From NCBI RefSeq assembly GCF_003573695.1, contig NC_039363.1, positions 165,680,747 to 165,744,746 on the forward strand: a stretch of DNA of 64,000 nucleotides, read 5' to 3'. Shown piece after piece: positions 35,068 through 45,381 of this stretch (position 1 is the stretch's first letter; each line of letters begins with the position of its first letter). A program made the position numbers and the translations under genes. The DNA is from Papaver somniferum (Eukaryota; Streptophyta; Magnoliopsida; Ranunculales; Papaveraceae). The notes beneath the pieces are model-generated. The model did no database searches, had not been told where the DNA came from, and saw only the letters and a list, made by a program, of their open reading frames with translations.

Positions 35068-36900
35068 TAACATTAACGACTGGAAGGTGATTTTCAACCT
35101 AACCGCCAAAAATGTAAACGGGTAAAAAAACTGCAAGATTTAACCGTTAAAGGAACATACAGTTAGGAAACTAGTGTCGTGGCTGAGACACTACGATTAC
35201 TGTGAGGAATTCCTGGAGGAAGCACAAGGAAAATTTCTAGTTTTCTGTAAATACATAACAACTAACGGCTAGGAAAGTCCCAACAAGTTGGTATTTCATG
35301 GTTGGGAGTTTTTAGAATCCTAACCGTAACTAACCTTTCATGGCTAGGTCGACAAGAACTCCTAACCGTAATCAACATAGAAGCATTTTTCCTAAACTCT
35401 AAATTCATCAATTTTACATATTAAACCAATCTAAAGGTAAAATAAATGGTGGGTTTTTTTATTCTTAAAATGTTTGAGGATTTACTGGTAACAGATTCAT
35501 TCTCCGAATTTTCAATTTGTGGTTCAACACCTTCATAAATATTAGAATTAACCAGTTGATGGTTCATTCAATCCAAATCGTCCTAATCTTGTCATCTTCA
35601 GAATCAACCTTCATAAACATTTTTTAGAATCGATGAAGATTTCATCATAAGTTTTGCTTTGTTGTTTGCTTTTGAGAAGAAGAAGAAGAAGAGCAAAAGA
35701 GGTTAGTGAATTAATTTTGGTTTTGGGGTTTTGAATTAATTTTGATTTGAGGTAATAAGAATAATTAAAGAGAAAATTTGATTTTTAATACACACTAGGT
35801 CTGTGAGTGAAGGTTAATAAAAATATTTTTTCCACTTCCTCTCTCCTGAAAACGTAGCAACGCAAAACCCTGGCGCATGAAAGTTTCCCTGCTCAGATCG
35901 GCTCATTTGGAAAATTCAATCACTAATTCTTTTAGCGGGTAAACTAAAAAACCCCAATTAGTTTTGAAACAAAACTAATCAGTCCCTGTGATACAATTTC
36001 TTCCTTTGGGATTTTTGAAAAGGTTTTTTAAGTGTAAACTTAGGATAATCAGTCAAGAATTGGTGGAGATACTATTGCTTTGATGATTATGTAATGATCT
36101 TGAAAAACTTTGTAATTGTTCGCGATTTTCATGAACGGATGTGGCATTGTGTATTGTCCCGAGGGTTTTCCTCTTTTGTAGAAAAAACACATACTAGGTT
36201 TTCCGATGGTCACTTTTAGGATATCAGAATCCTATAAAGCCCCAAAAACACACCCACTATAGGATCCAAAATAATATGTACTAGATTTGTGCCCGCTGCA
36301 GGTGTGCGTGGGGCTTCGTCTCGTCCCATGAAGATGTATTTTTGATTTGGTGCGGCAGGGAGAATACATTATACTCCATCTGTAACACATATATAGGCGG
36401 AATAGTCAAAATCTCTTAGATTACGATTTTTTTTTTTTTTATAAATTTCTATGCTTTTTCATGTTTTACTTTATTATATTCCCAATGTTAGAGACATACA
36501 GTGATGATTCCCAAGCAAATAAATAAGGATAGTAGAAGTAAAAAATCATTTTGAAATTTGGACCGCCTATATAGCGGTACAAGGAAAAATGAAAATTCGC
36601 TTATATATTAGGTACAGAGAGAACATGTATTAATTTGGAAAAAAGAGTCCTAACATGATAGTTACTCGACTTCCGAATCGAATTTGCATTTAATTCCAAA
36701 TAATTGCCAATTATTCTCACCAAAACACTCGTTTCTCAAAACTTAAAAAAGAACCTATTCCTGTTAATAGGAAACGAAAATTTTCTTGCTATTCAACGCG
36801 GAAGCTTTATTTTATCTAGCCTTTAAGTCGTTGGATATATCTCGAACTAAGGAGGACATCATTTCATCATAAAAATAAAAAAATGAAGGGAAAAAAACCT
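35068..36900. other. Intergenic region without a supported gene
   Basis: No ORF of note. Short repeats of CTAACCGTAA / GGCTAGG occur at 35260-35370, a (GAA)n run at 35673-35692, a T12 run near 36428 and AT-rich sequence throughout. An inverted pair (TATATAGGCGG at 36391-36401, CCGCCTATATAG at 36566-36577) encloses about 165 bp and may mark a small MITE. Confidence 0.4.
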
Positions 36901-37011
36901 GGATGAATTGGGGCCTATCAAATTTTTCTTCCCATACCACCAAATTACTCTGGGCACCCAAACTTCTAAAAGATACTAATTTACCCCCACATTAATTCCT
37001 AAAAAAATCTC

Positions 37012-37020
37012 ATATAAATA
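37012..37020 (+). promoter_or_regulatory. Likely TATA box of the first small gene
   Basis: ATATAAATA in an AT-rich region, about 30-60 bp upstream of a pyrimidine/adenine-rich leader and a GT donor at 37178-37179. Confidence 0.5.
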
Positions 37021-37177
37021 CTAATCTTTCCATTTTCAGTAAATCCAAAAACAAAAAAAATAAACTAAACCTAAAAAACTTTCTATTTTCTTCCAAATCT
37101 TTCCAAATTCTCAAAACCCTAATCAAAAAGAATTTTATCCTCTTCTCCAACGAATCTTCGATCCACCCAAGAAAAAG

Positions 37178-37686
37178 GTAAATCTCCATCAGCCCATTCT
37201 ATGATTCGCATATCTTTATTGATTTACATGTTTAAATCTCCGATTTTGAAAAATCAAAATCTCTGACTGCACTCAGAATCGGTTTTTGTTGACATATAGA
37301 ATAAACCGATTCTGGGTTTTGTTTTCGTCCATGAAGAGCATGCACAGTAATCGGTTTACATGATCATTAACATCAACCGATTCTAGGTTAAGAAACGAAA
37401 TATGAAAATATATCACCAGAATCGGTTTATATCTTCTTTGGAATAATCCGATTCTGGTGAAGTTTTTTTTTAAACTATGCTAACCCATAATCAGGTTTTA
37501 TGTGCTTGTTAATTTACCGATTAAGAAAGTCTCTTCAGATTCCTTCCCTTAATCGGGTTTTATAAATGTACCACATAAACCGATTGTTATGTTTGACATT
37601 CCTGTGTGTTTTGTTGTTCATAATCAGATTACATATGTTTCTTTACGTACCGATTTCTTACTTGTTTTTTGTTTATTTTTTATGTA
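37178..37686 (+). other. Putative 5'-UTR intron holding hairpin units 1-6
   Basis: Donor AAAAG|GTAAATC (37177/37178) and acceptor TTTTTTATGTAG|AT (37686/37687), with the start codon three bases downstream. The whole hairpin block 37274-37656 lies inside it. No transcript evidence. Confidence 0.5.
37274..37656 (+). repeat. Hairpin array, block 1 (6 units)
   Basis: Six units of about 40 bp, spaced about 65-75 bp, each with an AATCGG arm and a complementary CCGATT arm. The best are 37274-37314 (12 bp perfect arms CAGAATCGGTTT / AAACCGATTCTG) and 37413-37460 (13 bp perfect arms TCACCAGAATCGG / CCGATTCTGGTGA). Others lie near 37345-37386, 37486-37525, 37549-37588 and 37620-37656. Loops are 12-25 bases and vary. 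Confidence 0.85.
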
Positions 37687-37689
37687 GAT

Positions 37690-38064
37690 ATGGAATTCGG
37701 ACACCTAGCGTTTTACACTCGAGAGCTCACCTTGGAGGATATTCTTAGGGAACCACAACGAGTGCCAAAAAGAAGCCTACATAAGTTTTCTTATGGGGGT
37801 GAGACCCGTATTGAACAAGCCCTCGCATTGATTGACAAGCTTGCACTGGAGGAGCTTCATGAGGTCATGAGGTTCACTAGGATGAGGAGAAACATGATTT
37901 CATCTGAGAGGGATCGACATGGATTTATGAAAGGTTTGTGGGATGAAATGGCTCAAGCACAAGCTGTTGCTGATGCTGCTGCTGCTCCTGATGCTGGTGG
38001 TGGTGCTGCTGCTCCTGATGTTGTTGTTGCTGCAAATGCTCCTGGTGATGCCGGTGCTTTTTAA
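37690..38064 (+). CDS. Small uncharacterised protein, Ala/Gly-rich C-terminus
   Basis: A 124-residue ORF from ATG at 37690 (MEFGHLAFYTREL) to TAA at 38062-38064. An upstream in-frame ATG (37669) would lie in the putative intron, so the start just after the acceptor at 37686 is preferred. Residues 1-85 are charged and helical, with LTLEDILREPQRVPKRSLHK and RMRRNMISSERDRH; residues about 90-124 are low-complexity A/G/D/V. No domain recognised. It sits 559 bp upstream of a second small gene on the same strand, both bracketed by hairpin arrays. Codon use and intact frame suggest a real gene or transposon-carried ORF; function unknown. Confidence 0.55.
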   Translation: MEFGHLAFYTRELTLEDILREPQRVPKRSLHKFSYGGETRIEQALALIDKLALEELHEVMRFTRMRRNMISSERDRHGFMKGLWDEMAQAQAVADAAAAPDAGGGAAAPDVVVAANAPGDAGAF

Positions 38065-38230
38065 GTTTAACTTTTAAATATTAAAACTTTAAGTTTATAA
38101 GACTTGCGGTTGTTTTAAGTCTTTTGGGATGGTTATGGTTTGTGTTTTGGATGATCTCTGTATTGAAATTAATGCACTTGAAGTTTTAATTATAATTATG
38201 TGTTGCTCGATAATTCTAGCCTGACATGAC

Positions 38231-38464
38231 AACAATCGGTCTACTCAATATGTCAACATAAACCGATTGTTCAAGCTATTTTTCCTTTATGTTTTTCAAG
38301 TTAGAATCGGGTCACATATGAATATATATAAACCGATTAGTGTTTTGTGAAAATTCAAAATTTTAACATGTCTTTAATCGGTTTATGTTGGTTACAAGAA
38401 AGACCGATTCCTTGTGGCATTAAAATACAATCGGGTTATACTGACCTTCGAGAAGACCGATTCT
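38231..38464 (+). repeat. Hairpin array, block 2 (4 units)
   Basis: Units near 38231-38271 (AACAATCGGT / AACCGATTGTT), 38302-38340, 38374-38410 and 38428-38464, between the two small genes. Same arm motif and spacing (about 55-70 bp) as block 1. Confidence 0.8.
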
Positions 38465-38511
38465 ACCAAATTATTTCATGTTTTTCAAGAAAAATAGCCG
38501 TTAGGGACTTT

Positions 38512-38522
38512 CTCTATAAATA
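38512..38522 (+). promoter_or_regulatory. TATA box of the second small gene
   Basis: TCTATAAATAG, 111 bp upstream of the ATG at 38623. It is followed by a pyrimidine-rich leader, as expected for a plant promoter. Confidence 0.7.
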
Positions 38523-38622
38523 GAGACCTCACCCTTGGACCTCATTTGCCCCAAAATTGATCATTTTATTCCCCCTCACTCCATATACTCCACTACTCAT
38601 TTCATACCTCTGCATACAAGAA

Positions 38623-39136
38623 ATGGCATCATTTGATTCAAACGAAGATTTGATAATCACCGAAGCATGGTATGCGGAAATTCGAGTTAGACGACAGTCC
38701 TCCGTAAGGGTGGATTCCATAACCTTTTGGGCTAGGGTACACAACAAATTTATCCAAGAGTTTAGAAATCCTAATGGAAGAAGTGTTCAACAAGTCTATG
38801 ATAGACACCTAGTCATCGAAAACGCGATACTTGCTTATTTAGCTATCCAACCTCGGATTTTTAACACTCGCCCCTTCAACTTGTCTATTGAACAATTTGT
38901 AAGTATTTTTGTGGTTTGTTTTACGTAACCCATGTTGTTTTATCTTCCAATGAAACACCACTAACAAATGTAAGTTTGTTTTTGTGTTTTTGTAGCACGA
39001 AGTCGTAAAAGCGCGCTACTTGGAGGAAAAGGGGGAAACATTAGCATTTGATGCAAGCTATCACTTCTTGGTAGAAAACATCCCCGAGGATGACCCGGAC
39101 TTCATGGACCGTGTATCGTCTTCGAAGGAAGATTGA
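38623..39136 (+). CDS. Two-exon small protein, Myb/SANT-like (GST T3-like) fold suspected
   Basis: Exon 1 38623-38898, GT-AG intron 38899-38995 (GTAAGT donor, TTTTTGTAG acceptor), exon 2 38996-39136; 138 residues, reading frame kept. N-terminal part has an aromatic/helical pattern (ITEAWYAEIRVRR, then DSITFWARVHNKFIQEF, then GRSVQQVYDRHLVIENAI) like the trihelix/SANT region of plant 'glutathione S-transferase T3-like' or NAM-associated proteins, which often derive from DNA-transposon ORFs. The C-terminus is acidic (PEDDPDF). A TATA box lies upstream. It could be a domesticated or transposon-borne DNA-binding protein; the family call is inference, the gene structure is well supported. Confidence 0.6.
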
Positions 39137-39330
39137 TGGATTTAGAAGTTTTTGTATAGGTTTTGTGGGTAGATCTCTATGTAAACCCTCACGAGATTAT
39201 AACTCATCCACTAGGGTCGCCTAGGGGTTTAAAGGCTTGATGCATGTGCTAAATGCATCCTACAATAATAATGGAATGAATGAATAAAAATCGTATGAAA
39301 GGAAACAATTGATTTATATATGTAATATGT

Positions 39331-39454
39331 AAAACCCGATTAAGAAAATCGGGTTATACATATGGCAACGTTAACCGATTATAGATGTCCTTTATTAATT
39401 TGGAAACACCAATTCAGAATCGGTTTACAAGTGCATGAACGTAAACCGATTCTG
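39331..39454 (+). repeat. Hairpin array, block 3 (2-3 units)
   Basis: Includes a short palindrome AACCCGATT / AATCGGGTT (39333-39355), a unit at 39346-39383, and the best unit of all at 39415-39454 with 14 bp perfect arms (CAGAATCGGTTTAC / GTAAACCGATTCTG) and a 12-base loop. It lies downstream of the second small gene. Confidence 0.8.
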
Positions 39455-39908
39455 TGTACTGTTTACGAAAAAAAATCAAAATGTTTGATGTTTTGAAGGA
39501 CTCTGTAACATTAGTTAATCTCACATCCAAAACATAATTAACCCGTAATACGATTAATTAATGCTAATTAATCAGGAATAAAATAGGTATTTAGATAATT
39601 ATTTTGATAAGGAGTGGTGTGAAGGTTATTTCTAATGACCTTTTTTTGTCATCTAGCTATAAGCCCAAATTAAATGGTATAAGCCCCAATTTAGCCGGTG
39701 CATCCAACGCCCACGAAAAATTAAGTACGCGTGGTATATCTATTACGTGTCAGGGAAATATTGGATAGGTGCCGTGTTTCTTTCGGCATGACCGCGCGAC
39801 GTAAGTTGAGGCCACATGTTTTGCCAATTGCAGCCCCGGTACAGAACTTTTATAAGTTTCAGAAAGGATTCGGTTCCAACGAGGTGAACAAAACCCTCGT
39901 GAACATAA

Positions 39909-39917
39909 CTATAAATA
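39909..39917 (+). promoter_or_regulatory. TATA box of the membrin gene
   Basis: CTATAAATA at 39909-39917, 30-50 bp upstream of the likely leader exon. The leader has a splice donor at 40098. Confidence 0.65.
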
Positions 39918-39949
39918 CAGTAAAGAAACAAATTAAAAGTTCAAAAACA

Positions 39950-40809
39950 TCAGCATAGGAAAGAAAATCAAATTTGATCATCAGAGAGGCGTCGAGAAGT
40001 TGCAGAGATCTCTCTGCCTAATATTATTCCACAGATTTCAGATTTCTTTACGGCGAATGAAAAGAAGATCCTCCTCCTAATTGAATCACTCTGAAAGGTA
40101 ATCTGAAGTTTCTTTTCTTTTCAATTTATATTTCTTGGCGTATTGAATTTGATGATGGCATCGCTCTAAAACAGTGGATAATATGCTTCAAAAAACTAAA
40201 GAAGAAAGTAGTGGATAATTGAACCCTGAAAGGTTTAGGTTTCGTTGAGACATTCTAATTGAATTTTAAACGTAATTTACTTGAAATATAGGGTTTTAAT
40301 CTCTGATTGCTGTGTTTTTGATTTTATTAGCTCATGAAATTCTTATCTACATTCGACTTGGAATTATGTAATGTCTTATATATCTTCAGCTGTTGGGCAA
40401 TATCTTCTCAACTTCAACATCATTAACTTCGTTGTTTAGTTTTAGATGGTTTTCGTCATAGGGATTTTTTTTTGGTATTCTGCTTCCAATTGGGTGGAAT
40501 GGGTTAATAAACTACAATGACCATACTAGTGTACAGCACCTACATGTGGGTTTAGGATTCATATAGTTTCATATCTTATTTGGTTCATACATGGCCTGAA
40601 CATACAATGTGACGCTTTTTAATTGGATTCACCTCGGGTATACATGAACTTGTAGAGGATGTCTTTGGAATTTAGGAATGAAGGCTGCTTACAAGGGCCA
40701 TAGGGTTTTCCGATAACAATTAAACTATATGTTGTTAGGTATTCTATTTTGTTACATTCCTTAGGTAGATCTAATCAATTAAATATGTTTGACATTTGAT
40801 GTTTTGTAG
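39950..40809 (+). other. 5' leader of the membrin gene with a leader intron
   Basis: Non-coding leader exon up to 40097 (CTGAAAG|GTAATC), intron 40098-40809 (acceptor TTTTGTAG), then 40 bases of leader before the ATG. The leader exon start is approximate. Leader introns are common in plant housekeeping genes. Confidence 0.6.
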
Positions 40810-40849
40810 GATTTATATTGTACAAGTACAACACTAGTAAGTTAGAGAC

Positions 40850-43541
40850 ATGGCTATGGAAGTAGGTACGCTGTCAGAAATACATCAGAATTCTAAGAGG
40901 TTGTTGATGAGAGTAAGAGGTGAATTAGAGAGGCTGGAACAGTTGGAGTTTTCATCACCCAGCGGCATCGATTCTCCCGAGCTCTCCTTCTCTATCAAAA
41001 GGGATATATCTCAGATCCGTTCTCTCTGTTTTGAGATGGATCATCTTTGGAGATCAATTGCTTCAAAGACCGAGCGTGATCTTTGGAAGAGGTGATCCCA
41101 CATCTGAAACTTTTATATTTTGACAATAAGTTATTCACTATAATCTTAAACCATCCTTTGCAATTTTGTACTTTTGACTTTAGGATTAGTTACTCACTTT
41201 TGACACTAAAGAATTTCCGAGTGATTCGCCATCATTTAGTCAGCTGTTTTGTACATTTTCTGGACTCTTTCCCCCAACCCCCAGTAAAATCGCCTCTTCC
41301 TTTTGCTGTTTGATCTATGTCTGCTGCTGTGTTAGGGCTTGCAAAAGATTTTTTGGGAAACTAGAATCTTGCTGTTTCTCAGTATGCAAGTATTTACTAA
41401 TTTTACTTTGATATAAACAAGCGTAATTGCTCAAGGGTTTTTCTATCCATCATACAAGCAACCTTTATATGTGTTGGCTCTTGGAGCTTGACATTTCCCA
41501 TCAAATACAAGCAGCTTTGTTGAGGAATTATCATTCTTTACTTGATGCAGACATACCTAAAAAGTAACTGCGCAAATGTGCAAAAGCTAAACCATGTGAA
41601 TTAAGTTATCTTCGTGGGAGCAAGCAAACAAGATTAGGCGTGAAATTAGGATATTTTGGTAGTTTACTTTAGCTTTTATACTCTGTGAAATAGTCTGACA
41701 AGATTATCAATAAAACTCGAAGTGTTGACATAACTTGAGTTTATCTGTATGAGAAACCTTCGTTCGTAGATATGAAATTGCTGCTGATAACCTTAACTCT
41801 AATTGTGAATTAGTTTAGTGATTCCATTGTTGCTTGTCGTGTCATTAGATTTGATTCTTACATTGGACTAAGATATTTCGTATTTCGTCATACAGAAAAG
41901 TTGAGCAGATAGCTGAAGAGGCTGATTCATCGAAGGACAGCTTGGATAAGCACTTCCTACGAAATCAGAAACGGATGACAGAAGCTAAGGTAAGGGCAGA
42001 GCTGCTAGAAAGAGCTGTATGTGAACGATTGTCTATTTATTTATTTTTAGCTAAAGATACATGTAGGTTTTGTATTTACAGAAAGTCCTGAGTTTAGCTA
42101 CTGTCGTAAGAATTACCAACATATGAAGGATTTCTAGTCTATAAAAAATCGCTAGTTGGTGCATGTAGAGGAAGAGAGTTTCTGTTATCAGAATACAAAG
42201 AAGAGAGATACAACACCTAGGGTAGTGTAAATATGTTGGTAACGTTGTAAAAGCTCTTTTCTGGAAGTATAACTTATGCTCTTATTGAGCAATCTTTAGT
42301 TCTGTTACACTTCCATTGTTGAGGTGTTCTTTTTCAGGTCTAGTTTGATCATCAGATCTTGATCTGAGTGCAGACTCTATCATTGGTCAGACTAGATATC
42401 TTTGAATCTTTTCACCGAAGTTATTCAAGATTCTTAGGTCATTACTGATGGATTTCTCGTTCTTGTAGAATGGGGACTCTGCTCATGTTATGAGAATCTT
42501 TGACGACGATTCACGAGCGATTCAATCAGCTCGTAACTCATCCTTGATGCTTGAGGACGCTTATTCCACTGGTGTGGCAATTCTTTCTAAATATGCAGAA
42601 CAGAGGGATCGTTTGAAGGTAACCATGTTAGCTCTTTGTTTATATTTGATATATTCAGCATGATATGAGCATTTATTTCTAAGCAGTAATTTTGTTATGA
42701 TCAAAGCAAAAGCTCTAAATTAGAGGTCTTAGGTTAAATTTCACAGACTCTTTAATTTTCATTACGAGTTTGAGGATTGGAAGTTAATTCAGTGAGATTT
42801 ATGTTTGTAACCTCCATCATAAAGTTGGAGGTTGAGACATGTTTGCAGATAAAAACTACATGTATGTGTGTATAGATACCCAAAAAAGTTACGAGTTAGA
42901 CAAACAATATTTTAAACACGATGGTATATTTTGGCGTTGTTTTCCTTGTTTAAAGTTCAAGATGCAGTATGGAGATTGCAGAATTTACCACCCTCTATGG
43001 GTTTGATACGGGCTTTGTTCAATGGAAACTTGGTTGTGCTTTGCCGCCTAAAAAACTAGACGCTGTTTAATTGTTTTTTGTGACCATTTGTAAACATTGT
43101 TTTTATCTTTTAGGTCAATTTACGAATTTCTCTTTAATTAGAAAAAGAAAAGTAATACAAAGATGTCACTTCCCGTAGAAAATGCGCGGCTCCTGTGTTC
43201 TTGGACCTGTGTTATAGGCATATCTTTCTTTATTATCAGCTATCCTGCCATCTTCCCAACATATTTGCACTGTGATTAAGTACTTGGGTTTATGATTTAC
43301 ATGCCTGTGGGTTGAATAGAATGGCCAATTAAAGGCTGCTGTTAAATATTGGAAATTCATGTTGTTGTTTTATGTGCAGAGGGCACAGCGGAAAGCATTG
43401 GATATCCTTAACACAGTGGGACTGTCGAACTCGGTATTGAAGCTTGTAGAGAGGCGGCATCGCGTGGACAAATGGATTGCATACACAGGAATGATAGTCA
43501 CTGTCATAATTGTTTATTTGTTTTCGCAGTGGGTACACTGA
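40850..43541 (+). CDS. MEMB11-like: Membrin-type Golgi Qb-SNARE (MEMB11/MEMB12-like), 4 coding exons
   Basis: Coding exons 40850-41091, 41896-42016, 42469-42618 and 43380-43541 join in frame with GT-AG introns to give 224 residues, the normal membrin length. Membrin is a Qb-SNARE of the cis-Golgi that pairs with SYP31-type, BET1-type and Sec22-type SNAREs for ER-to-Golgi vesicle fusion. Seen: N-terminal helical domain (1-100) with SVKRDI-like FSIKRDISQIRSLC and RSIASKTERDLWKR; SNARE helix around 140-195 with the zero-layer glutamine at about Q166 (YAEQRDRLK); highly conserved RAQRKALDILNTVGLSNSVLKL (172-193); single C-terminal membrane anchor about 203-220. No damage seen. The exon 1 frame continues only two bases past the donor before a stop, supporting the splice. 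Confidence 0.95.
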
Positions 43542-44679
43542 TCTATTTAGTGAATGCAAAATCAAATCAATCGAGCATGTGGAAAATTGCTTCCAGTTTT
43601 GTGTCTATGTATCTCTGGATCTGTTTCCACGTTTCTTGATTGAAGGCAAGGCAAAGTTATATATACCCTATTTTAATGTTGTACTTCCTAAGCTTACTGG
43701 GATTCGCTGTGGAAAAAACCCACGGGGTGGAAACATGGAGGAGAAGGAAATGTGCCATTAAAACAACAAATTGGGCATCAGAACTACACCTTGGCGAAGT
43801 GGAACTGGGCTTAGACATGCAGTGAGGTTGGACAACCGCATTTTTACCAACCCTTTCCCTTCCCATAATGGTACGGACTGGCAAGTGGCAAGTCTGTAGA
43901 TGCAATAGCAGTTAATGTTAGCAGTCTGGCAAGTTGCTATCTTCCCGCGTATTTTACATTGAAGAGCCAAGACTCGCAACTATGGATCATGCAGGGAGAG
44001 AAAAAGAACCGTCTCGTGACGCCTAAAATACATATCTCCTCTGGCACCATAGGTTTACAGGTAAAATGTGTCGTTTTGTCTCGAGATGTTGTCCCGCACC
44101 CTTCTAAGTCACCGTTCCGGGATCTGGGTTACCAGCAAACGAAACGTGTTATCAACGCGTGAAATTCGTAGGACCATTGGTTTGTAAGTCACCCTTCTAA
44201 GTCACTGTTGTAGTCCATTGGTTTGTAAGTTGACTTTTTTCTTTTCTTTGGAAGATAATTTGTAGCTTATCACGTTACTATATTCCCCTACAATAATTAT
44301 AATTAGATTAGATATAAAGTTTGTTTTTCTTGATGGATTAGAGATTAAGTTATTAGGTAGGTAGAATGCCATCCATTTAAAATGGATATAGGGCTACAAC
44401 TTGTTTGTTAGCTGGACAATAACACGCCTTTGGCTCTCAATTTTCTATTTGTATTTCTTTTCTATTTTAAACAAAACAAACATCCTTATCAGGAAAAGTG
44501 TATCTGGGTGGTTGACAATCTAAAAAATAAGTATATATAACCATGTGTAACTGATTTAATTGGCTTGACATTATATATATATATATGCAACCATATTATT
44601 CCTTTTACAACAGGCCAACTTGTCACGCAGGAACAAACAGGGAATGTCCCAGAACCAACATGCTCTTAAGGTCCGGCAC
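43542..44679 (+). other. 3' region of the membrin gene and intergenic sequence
   Basis: Probably begins with the membrin 3' UTR. Small ORFs on both strands overlap each other and show no domain. A short duplication (CACCCTTCTAAGTCAC and CCATTGGTTTGTAAGT, each twice) lies at 44096-44230. An (AT)n run is at 44572-44585. Confidence 0.5.
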
Positions 44680-45371
44680 CTAGTTAGTAAGTTCGCGAAT
44701 GATTCGCGAATCATTCGCGAATTTTTACGTATCACGAATTTTACCGTCTTATTCGCGTACGTTTGCAACTCCAAACCCAAGTCGCGTATTATGTGGCATT
44801 CCCGGATTATTCGCGAATCGTTCACGAATTTTACGTATCCCGAATGATACGTCCGCTTAATTCGCCATAAATTCTTTAGCTTTTATTTTTCAAAGACTCC
44901 ACTTTTTGGGCTTTACTGCCTCCCGAGCATACACGACCGAATATTAGACGTGTTGTAATTTTTATGAAACAAAAACGACTGAAGAGATTTGAAGGTGAAT
45001 GTGAGAGAGATCTCAAACTCACTAACCAAGCATCTAAACCACCATACGACGTCCTCTTAGATAACTAATGTTGTATATATTATTAATATCATCATATTAA
45101 GTTTATTTTTTCTTTAAGTAACTCACACATATGCATAAAAATTGGTCTATGACCTTATAAATACAAATTATTTGTTATATATAGATACCGAATTTTCAGA
45201 GCCGAACTCACATTTATAAATCGAATTATACACGTACGTATGCCGTTCCGAATTACTGACGAATCACGTCCCGTTGACCGAATTTTGGACCGAATCTGGA
45301 TTTTACAAAACCGTATAATACTCGTACGTTTACCGTTCCGTACGTTTGACGAATCCCGAATTGCTAACTAG
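44680..45371. mobile_element. Mutator-like non-autonomous DNA transposon (692 bp)
   Basis: Perfect 10 bp direct repeats GGTCCGGCAC flank it (44670-44679 and 45372-45381). Termini are inverted: CTAGTTAGTAAGTTCG at the left, and its near-complement CGAATTGCTAACTAG at the right. The interior is full of ATTCGCGAAT palindromes (44692-44720, 44806-44830) and repeated CGTACGTTT / CCGAATTTT motifs. No coding capacity. A 9-11 bp duplication is typical of MULEs; hence the call. Short inverted termini leave the superfamily slightly open. Confidence 0.8.
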
Positions 45372-45381
45372 GGTCCGGCAC

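Noticed and set aside
37274..39454. CRISPR-like array
   Set aside because: The repeats are inverted pairs with variable loops around plant genes with introns, not direct repeats with spacers. The genome is eukaryotic.
41083..41313. 76-codon ORF after membrin exon 1
   Set aside because: It is intron 1 sequence; the homology of membrin continues at 41896 after a GT-AG intron.
43142..43360. Small ORFs in membrin intron 3
   Set aside because: They lie in an intron with good splice borders and show no domain.
43510..44162. Cluster of short ORFs on both strands downstream of membrin
   Set aside because: They overlap each other in several frames with no recognisable family. Treated as 3' UTR and intergenic sequence.
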